Below, piece after piece: positions 14,568 through 18,901 of a stretch of 18,901 nt of DNA (positions are counted from its first letter, which is position 1; every line of letters begins with the position of its first letter). Origin of the DNA: UBA4744 sp963723165 (lineage in GTDB: Bacteria; Actinomycetota; Acidimicrobiia; Spongiisociales; UBA4744); NCBI GenBank assembly GCA_963723165.1, contig CAVRPP010000014.1, forward strand, positions 1 to 18,901, given 5' to 3'. The notes beneath the pieces are model-generated. The model was not told where the DNA came from, made no database searches, and was given only the letters and a program-made list of their open reading frames with translations. The position numbers and the translations under genes were made by a program.

Positions 14568-15246
14568 CGGCGTATCCATCGGCGAGGTTATCAACCTGCT
14601 CAAGGGCGAATTCCCGGATGTGAGTGTGTCCAAGGTCAGGTTTCTGGAGAGCCAAGGACTGATCGACCCGCATCGCAGCCCATCGGGGTACCGTCAGTTC
14701 CTCGAGGACGACATCAAACGTCTGCGGTTCATTCTGCAACAGCAGCGGGACCATTTCTTGCCGCTCAAGGTGATCAAGTCGAAACTCACGATGTGGGAGC
14801 GCGGCGAGGAGCACGTCATGCCGGCCCCGTCCGGGCCGCCGCCGGAGAAGTTGTTTGCGCCTTCCCAGGCTCCGCTGGGTCTCGACGAAGTCGCCCGGGC
14901 CAGTGGACTCACGCGCCGTCAGGTTGCCGAATTGGTGGATCATGGACTGCTCCGCCCCGAGACCGACGACGGGGAAGAGACCTTCAGTCAACAAGAACTG
15001 GTGGTGGCACGTGAGGCCCAACGTCTTCTCGCTTATGGTTTCGAGCCCCGTCACCTTCGCTCGGTGCGGATATCAACGGAACGTGACTCGGCCCTTCTCG
15101 AGCAATTAACGGCACCGCTGCTCCGCAACCGGAGCCCCGATGCCCGCCATCGGGCCGGGGAGATCCTGGCAGGGTGCGCCGACGCCATCGGCAAGATGAG
15201 GGTTGCCATCCTCACCGAGGAGCTGCGCCGGTTGCTGGAGTCGTAA
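14560..15246 (+). CDS. MerR-family regulator with two winged-helix-like segments (Rv1828-like)
   Basis: This 228-residue protein starts at the ATG inside the end of the FHA gene (8-base overlap). Residues 6-50 form a MerR DNA-binding domain: SIGEVINLLKGEF, then VRFLESQGLIDPHRSPSGYRQF. A second, shorter MerR-like helix-turn-helix segment occurs at about 107-145 (LDEVARASGLTRRQVAELVDHGLL). These are joined by a Pro-rich linker (about 88-105). The long coiled coil and metal-binding cysteines of classical MerR proteins are absent, so it is not a metal sensor. Mycobacterial Rv1828, next to garA, has the same design. The TAA stop overlaps the ATG of the carboxypeptidase gene by 1 base. Its targets are unknown. 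Confidence 0.88.
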   Translation: MTDGVSIGEVINLLKGEFPDVSVSKVRFLESQGLIDPHRSPSGYRQFLEDDIKRLRFILQQQRDHFLPLKVIKSKLTMWERGEEHVMPAPSGPPPEKLFAPSQAPLGLDEVARASGLTRRQVAELVDHGLLRPETDDGEETFSQQELVVAREAQRLLAYGFEPRHLRSVRISTERDSALLEQLTAPLLRNRSPDARHRAGEILAGCADAIGKMRVAILTEELRRLLES

Positions 15247-16445
15247 TGCTGGGACTCCTGCGACGCCCGGGTTGGCTCCGATTGGGCCTCCTCGTGCTCA
15301 CCGCGGCGCTGTTCGGGCGAACGGTGGCACCGGTCGGGGCCACCGTCGGCTCGACGGTGGCGGGCCAACTACCGCCTGTTGGGGTCGACGGGTTGTTCAC
15401 CGGTTCGCCGCCCGATGTCACCGCTCAGGCCTGGATCTTGTACGACGCCACGTTCGACCGGGTGCTCGCCGAGGAAAACGCCGACCAACGCCGGGCTATG
15501 GCGTCGACCACAAAGATGATGACGGCCCTGCTTGTCGTTGACCGGGCCTCCCGTTTTGAACGGGTGACGATCAGTGAAACGGCACCTGAGGTGGGGGAGG
15601 CCGAGATCGACCTTGTTGCCGGCGAGGTCTGGACGGTCGATCAGCTGTTGCACGCTATGTTGCTCGGCTCGGCCAACGACGCGGCCCTGGCCGTTGCCGA
15701 GCACGTGGGGGGGACCGTTGACCGGTTTGTCGGGCTCATGAACGACCGTGCCGAAGAGCTCGGCATGAACGACTCCAGGTTCGCCAATCCACACGGTCTC
15801 GACGATCAGAACCACTTCAGTTCGGCCCGCGATCTCCTGACGCTGGCCCGGGCATTCTTGGCTGACGATCGGCTCGCCACCATCGTGAAGAAGCGAGAAG
15901 CATCGTTACCCCCCACTATCGAAGGTGAAGAACGAACGGTGCGCACCACCAACCGCTTGCTCTATGAGTATCCAGGTGCCAATGGGGCGAAGACCGGGTA
16001 TACCGACGATGCCGGCTGGACCCTGGCGGCATCGGCCGAACGCGATGGGCGCCAGCTGTACGCAATCGTGATGGGGTCACCAACGGTTGATCGTCGGTTT
16101 GCCGACGCCGCCGCATTGCTCGATTACGGTTTCAGCGAATTCGGGGTGGTCGAGGTGATCGTTGCGGGCGTTGACTACGCCCGGCGCCGATTGCCCGATG
16201 AGGCAATCGCGGAAGACGCCGCAGCCACCGAGACCGTTTCTATCTTTGCCAATCGAGAGGATGCCGAACTGATCGAGCTGACCCCGGCGTTCGATGGCGA
16301 AGCGGCCGTCGTGGTCGCCTCGATCGGCAGCCAGGAATTGGCCCGAGTGCCTCTCGAAACAACCCCGGCACCCCACCTGCCCGAACTAGCCGAAGCGTTT
16401 GCCTGGGCAAGCAATTATTGGGACTGGTTGTTTGGCAATGACTGA
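15246..16445 (+). CDS. D-alanyl-D-alanine carboxypeptidase (S11 family)
   Basis: This 399-residue penicillin-binding enzyme trims the terminal D-Ala from peptidoglycan pentapeptides outside the membrane. The catalytic triad motifs are present: STTK with Ser87 and Lys90, SAN at 142-144 and KTG at 249-251. The N-terminus (MLGLLRRPGWLRLGLLVLTAALFG) is a signal or anchor, with a Pro/Gly linker before the domain. After the catalytic domain there is an acidic region and a C-terminal segment ending in NYWDWLFGND, Trp-rich and possibly membrane-associated. The ATG at 15246 overlaps the MerR stop (TAATG). In mycobacteria this gene is not between the MerR gene and the DUF151 gene, so its position here is a lineage feature. 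Confidence 0.94.
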   Translation: MLGLLRRPGWLRLGLLVLTAALFGRTVAPVGATVGSTVAGQLPPVGVDGLFTGSPPDVTAQAWILYDATFDRVLAEENADQRRAMASTTKMMTALLVVDRASRFERVTISETAPEVGEAEIDLVAGEVWTVDQLLHAMLLGSANDAALAVAEHVGGTVDRFVGLMNDRAEELGMNDSRFANPHGLDDQNHFSSARDLLTLARAFLADDRLATIVKKREASLPPTIEGEERTVRTTNRLLYEYPGANGAKTGYTDDAGWTLAASAERDGRQLYAIVMGSPTVDRRFADAAALLDYGFSEFGVVEVIVAGVDYARRRLPDEAIAEDAAATETVSIFANREDAELIELTPAFDGEAAVVVASIGSQELARVPLETTPAPHLPELAEAFAWASNYWDWLFGND

Positions 16446-16481
16446 TTCCTTCCGAAAGACCCGGGAAGCGGCGGGTCGGCC

Positions 16482-17075
16482 GTGACCGCACCCGAAAACG
16501 CCTTTGCGGAGATCATCACGGCCGAAGCCCTGGCATCACGGGTCCGGGAACTCGGTGCGCAATTAACCGAGGAATATCGGGATCAGGATCCGGTGCTCGT
16601 AGGTGTATTGCACGGCTCGCTTCCTTTCCTCAGTGACCTGGTCCGACACGTCGAGACCCGGCTCGACGTAGATTTCCTCGCCTTGAGCCGGTTTGGCGAA
16701 GGTGGCAAGGTTCGGATTGCCATGGATACAGAGATTTCTCTCGAGGGCCGCCAGGTCGTGATCGTTGAAGATATCGTCGATACAGGGCTGACCCTCTCCT
16801 ACCTGCGGCGGTTGCTCGAGACGAGAGATGTGGCCGGTCTGGCGACGGTGACTCTCATCGACAAGGCTCCCCGGCGGATCGTCGACGTGCCCCTCGAGTA
16901 CCGGGGGTTCGAGGTTGGGGATGAATTCCTGCTCGGTTACGGGTTGGACTGGGAGGGCAAGTACCGCAACCTGCGGTCGATCTGGATGGTTCTCGATCTG
17001 GCCACCCTGCAATCCGATTCCGCGGCGCTGGGGGATCAGGTGTTCCGGCCCCACGGTGATAATCTGACCGAATGA
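16482..17075 (+). CDS. hpt: Hypoxanthine(-guanine) phosphoribosyltransferase
   Basis: This 197-residue cytoplasmic enzyme of purine salvage joins hypoxanthine or guanine to PRPP. It shows VLVGVLHGSLPFLSDL (about 38-53), the PRPP-binding motif VEDIVDTGLTL (95-105) and the C-terminal purine-site region LLGYGLDWEGKYRNL. The flexible loop, usually containing SSYG and about ten more residues before VRI, is shorter and reads LSRFGEGGKVRI (68-79). The start is the GTG at 16482, 36 bases after the carboxypeptidase stop; the ribosome site is weak. The TGA overlaps the ATG of the DUF151 gene by 4 bases (ATGA), so the two are translationally coupled. A related phosphoribosyltransferase with another base specificity cannot be excluded. 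Confidence 0.9.
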   Translation: MTAPENAFAEIITAEALASRVRELGAQLTEEYRDQDPVLVGVLHGSLPFLSDLVRHVETRLDVDFLALSRFGEGGKVRIAMDTEISLEGRQVVIVEDIVDTGLTLSYLRRLLETRDVAGLATVTLIDKAPRRIVDVPLEYRGFEVGDEFLLGYGLDWEGKYRNLRSIWMVLDLATLQSDSAALGDQVFRPHGDNLTE

Positions 17076-17593
17076 GCGATCCAATCGACCCGTTGGGGGC
17101 AGGGATACCGATGGACCTGATCGGCGTCCGCATTGAGCTGCCGACCAATCAACCCATAGTGCTCTTGCGGGAAACCGACGGCTCCCGCTACCTCCCCATT
17201 TGGATCGGCGCAGTCGAAGCCACGGCGATTGCGTACGCACTCGAGGGTGTCGTTCCGCAACGCCCGTTGACCCACGATCTTCTTAAGAACATTTCGGAAT
17301 CGTTAGGTGCCAGCGTCGCCCGGGTGGTCGTGACCGAACTCCGTGACAGCGTGTATTACGCTGACCTGGTGCTGAACAGGGGAGAGGATGAGGTGACCGT
17401 GTCCTCCCGACCTTCCGACGCGATCGCTCTGGCCGCCCGCATGGGCGCACCGCTGTTCGCTACCCCCCAGGTGTTGGAGGATGCCGGCATCGAAATTCGA
17501 GACGATGACGAGGAAGCCGAGATTGAGAAGTTCCGGGAGTTCCTCGATGACATCACCCCGGAGGACTTCGAGGCTGGCGAGTCTCCCAGCTGA
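17072..17593 (+). CDS. DUF151 / bifunctional-nuclease-domain protein
   Basis: A 173-residue protein of the BFN (DUF151) family, equivalent to Rv1829 in mycobacteria. The signature is RYLPIWIGAVEATAIAYAL near residues 40-57, followed by RPLTHDLL, a central DSVYYADLVL and VSSRPSDAIALAARMGAPLFA. The C-terminal tail is acidic (DDDEEAEIEKF). Plant members have nuclease activity; the bacterial role is unsettled, though a Thermotoga member has a known structure. The ATG overlaps the upstream stop (ATGA) and the TGA overlaps the ATG of the channel gene by 1 base. In mycobacteria the gene directly follows the Rv1828-type regulator; here two genes intervene. Confidence 0.92.
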   Translation: MSDPIDPLGAGIPMDLIGVRIELPTNQPIVLLRETDGSRYLPIWIGAVEATAIAYALEGVVPQRPLTHDLLKNISESLGASVARVVVTELRDSVYYADLVLNRGEDEVTVSSRPSDAIALAARMGAPLFATPQVLEDAGIEIRDDDEEAEIEKFREFLDDITPEDFEAGESPS

Positions 17594-18117
17594 TGAAGGG
17601 CATCACCAGGTTACGGGTCGCTGCCGTCATCCTGGGAAGCATCATTGCGGCCGGCACGGGCGGTTTCATGATCATCGAGGGAGCCTCGCTCGCCGACGCC
17701 TTCTTCATGACCATGATCACGATCTCGACCGTCGGATATTCGGAGGTGTTCCCGCTCTCGGAAACAGGGGAGCTCTTCACCGTGGCTTTGATCGTAGTTG
17801 GGGTCGGTACGCTCTTCTACACTGCCGGAGCAGCTTTGGAGGCTGCCTTCGAGAATCTCAGCGGCCGGCGAGGAACGACCAGGATGACACGGACCATTGA
17901 AGGACTCAACGATCATTACATAGTGTGCGGGTTTGGCCGGGTCGGCGGCGCCACCTGGGAGCTGATGGTCGAGCGCGGCGCCGAAGTGCTGGTAGTGGAG
18001 AGCGACCCGGGGGCGGCTCAAACAGCGCGAGAAGCCGGCGCTCTTGTCCTCGAGGAGAGAACGCGACCCACAACGATGCTTTGGTCGCAGCCGGGATCGA
18101 GCGGGCTCGCTCGCTGA
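17593..18117 (+). CDS. Potassium channel/TrkA-N protein, N-terminal part before a frameshift
   Basis: The first 154 codons encode a two-helix channel protein. There is a first membrane helix (about 7-28), a pore loop with filter TVGYSE (46-51, usually TVGYGD/E), a second helix (about 60-84) and the start of an RCK/TrkA-N nucleotide-binding domain: HYIVCGFGRVGG (about 112-123) and VLVVESDPG. At about 18054 the family-like sequence stops and the frame runs into unrelated residues (RTRPTTMLW...) to a stop at 18117. The natural continuation is in the -1 frame, see the next entry. One missing G near 18052-18057 would join the two parts into a normal ~349-residue protein. Either a sequencing/assembly indel or a real mutation could be responsible. 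Confidence 0.85.
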   Translation: MKGITRLRVAAVILGSIIAAGTGGFMIIEGASLADAFFMTMITISTVGYSEVFPLSETGELFTVALIVVGVGTLFYTAGAALEAAFENLSGRRGTTRMTRTIEGLNDHYIVCGFGRVGGATWELMVERGAEVLVVESDPGAAQTAREAGALVLEERTRPTTMLWSQPGSSGLAR

Positions 18118-18641
18118 TCGCCTGCGTCAACGCCGACTCCGACAACCTGGTCATTGTGCTGTCTGCCAAGGCCTTGCGTCCCGACCTGCTGGTCATTGCT
18201 CGGGCCGCCGAGAGTGAGTCCGAGCGCAAGCTCTACCTGGCGGGCGCAGACCGGGTAGTTGCACCACAGCGGGTGGGTGCCCATAGGTTGGCCTCAATGG
18301 CTTTCCAGCCGGAACTGGCCGACTTTGTCGATCTCGTTCTGCAAGGCAACCATGTCGAGTTCCGTGTCCAGCAGATGCAGATCCACCCGGATTGCATTCT
18401 GGCCGGTATGTCATTGCGCGAAGCGGCCATCCGTCAGCGGTCCGGCGCCATGATCCTGGCGGTGGAAGATGAATCCCGCCGTCTCTATCTGAATCCCGAT
18501 CCCGACCTGGTCATCACCCCGGGACAGGTGATGGTCGGCATCGGTACCAATGATCAGATCGAGAGGCTCACCGTCCTCATGACCGGGCATTATGCTAGAA
18601 AAACAACTAAGTTTTTTGAAGAACGTTCGTTGAGTCAGTGA
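18054..18641 (+). CDS. Potassium channel/TrkA-N protein, C-terminal part after the frameshift
   Basis: This is the continuation of the channel gene in the -1 frame: GENATHNDALVAAGIERARSLI completes the RCK-N domain, followed by LVIARAAESESERKLYLAGADRVVAPQRVGAHRLA. An RCK-C (TrkA-C) domain comes next, with CILAGMSLREAAIRQRSGAMILAV and ITPGQVMVGIGTNDQIERL. RCK domains bind nucleotide or ions and gate the pore. The last ~15 residues (YARKTTKFFEERSLSQ) are encoded by AT-rich DNA from about 18590 on and do not look like a family C-terminus, so the true 3' end of the gene may have been replaced at the junction. No separate start or ribosome site was identified for this part. Confidence 0.8.
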   Translation, partial: GENATHNDALVAAGIERARSLIACVNADSDNLVIVLSAKALRPDLLVIARAAESESERKLYLAGADRVVAPQRVGAHRLASMAFQPELADFVDLVLQGNHVEFRVQQMQIHPDCILAGMSLREAAIRQRSGAMILAVEDESRRLYLNPDPDLVITPGQVMVGIGTNDQIERLTVLMTGHYARKTTKFFEERSLSQ

Positions 18642-18901
18642 GCGCTCGTTGAGTCAATGAATGTTCGTTGAATTTCAACGAACGTTCGTTGACGGAGTCC
18701 CATGAATAATTTTCAGTCACTCCAAAATATTCCCCCGGTACAGGATTATATGATGCCTTGTATGGTAACTCTTACACCTGTTTCAGACATAAGGATATAT
18801 TAGCTAGCATCTCAATCAAGACTTTAATATTCATTTCAGCCAAGCTAGCTAGGCCATCCATTTGGGTAGTCAAGCTAGTTCTCTTTTTAAAGAAAGACAA
18901 A
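18590..18901. other. AT-rich, gene-free tail with abrupt composition change
   Basis: From about 18590 to the window end the base composition falls to well under half G+C, against about 60% before it. Beyond the repeats at 18621-18693 the DNA shows no supported reading frame on either strand. It has A/T runs, TAGCTAGC (18801-18808) and two copies of CAAGCTAG (18841-18848, 18871-18878) 30 bases apart. It resembles non-coding eukaryotic or mobile-element DNA more than the preceding genome. A mis-joined contig end is the simplest reading; an insertion is possible. Confidence 0.6.
18621..18693. repeat. Four tandem, imperfect copies of a 19-21 bp unit
   Basis: The core CGTTCGTTGA or a close variant occurs at 18624, 18643, 18662 and 18683, so the spacing is 19, 19 and 21 bases. 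The first three copies are followed by GTCA or a variant of it. Within the array TCAACGAACGTTCGTTGA (18675-18692) is a perfect 18-bp palindrome, and GTTCGTTGAA/TTCAACGAAC (18663-18672, 18674-18683) is a perfect 10-bp inverted repeat with a 1-base gap. Confidence 0.85.

Noticed and set aside
18621..18693. CRISPR array
   Set aside because: The repeats are contiguous or nearly so, imperfect, too short and lack unique spacers; no cas gene is present.

Overview
The window is about 18.9 kb of GC-rich bacterial DNA (roughly 60% G+C by eye) with dense, mostly plus-strand, often overlapping genes. Its last ~310 bases are AT-rich and repetitive. Gene order points to an actinobacterium. The run pgsA - gcvH - zinc-ribbon/FHA protein (GarA-like) - MerR - (two genes) - DUF151 nuclease-like protein matches, from memory, the order around Rv1822-Rv1829 of Mycobacterium tuberculosis. 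The GC level and lone Flp pilin would suit an uncultured lineage such as Acidimicrobiia, but the class is inference.

Layout. 1-2657: the 3' part of der (ribosome-assembly GTPase), an acyl-CoA carboxylase carboxyltransferase subunit, and a 48-residue membrane protein, all overlapping. 2696-2769: tRNA-Pro(GGG). 2843-4237 (minus strand): a secreted lipoprotein of the nucleoside hydrolase family. 4238-4568: a 331-base non-coding stretch with a perfect 16-bp palindrome. 4569-6490: a lone Flp-type pilin with a strong terminator, an unrecognised 113-residue protein, a 55-residue two-helix membrane protein and a membrane histidine kinase with no response regulator beside it. 6643-13093: a complete peptide/nickel-type ABC importer (lipoprotein binding protein, two permeases, two ATPases), with a strong hairpin separating the binding-protein gene from the rest. 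13090-18641: pgsA with an apparent CTG start, gcvH, the FHA protein, a MerR-like regulator, a D-Ala-D-Ala carboxypeptidase, a hypoxanthine phosphoribosyltransferase, a DUF151 protein and a potassium channel/TrkA-N protein interrupted by a frameshift near 18054. 18590-18901: AT-rich sequence with 19-bp tandem repeats and an 18-bp palindrome, no genes, and a composition unlike everything before it.

How the genes fit together. The importer genes form one transport system: the lipoprotein captures a peptide-like ligand outside the membrane, DppB/DppC-type permeases form the channel, and DppD/DppF-type ATPases drive it. The extracellular nucleoside hydrolase and the phosphoribosyltransferase could both serve purine salvage, but they are 12 kb apart and that link is speculative. 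The pgsA-to-channel block mixes phospholipid synthesis, one-carbon metabolism, phosphorylation-dependent metabolic control and cell-wall trimming; several of its genes overlap by 1-8 bases and probably share transcripts.

I see no convincing new defence, CRISPR, phage or biosynthetic system. The points most worth checking are the foreign-looking 3' end, the frameshift just upstream of it, the CTG start of pgsA, the palindrome upstream of the lone pilin and the two uncatalogued small membrane proteins.
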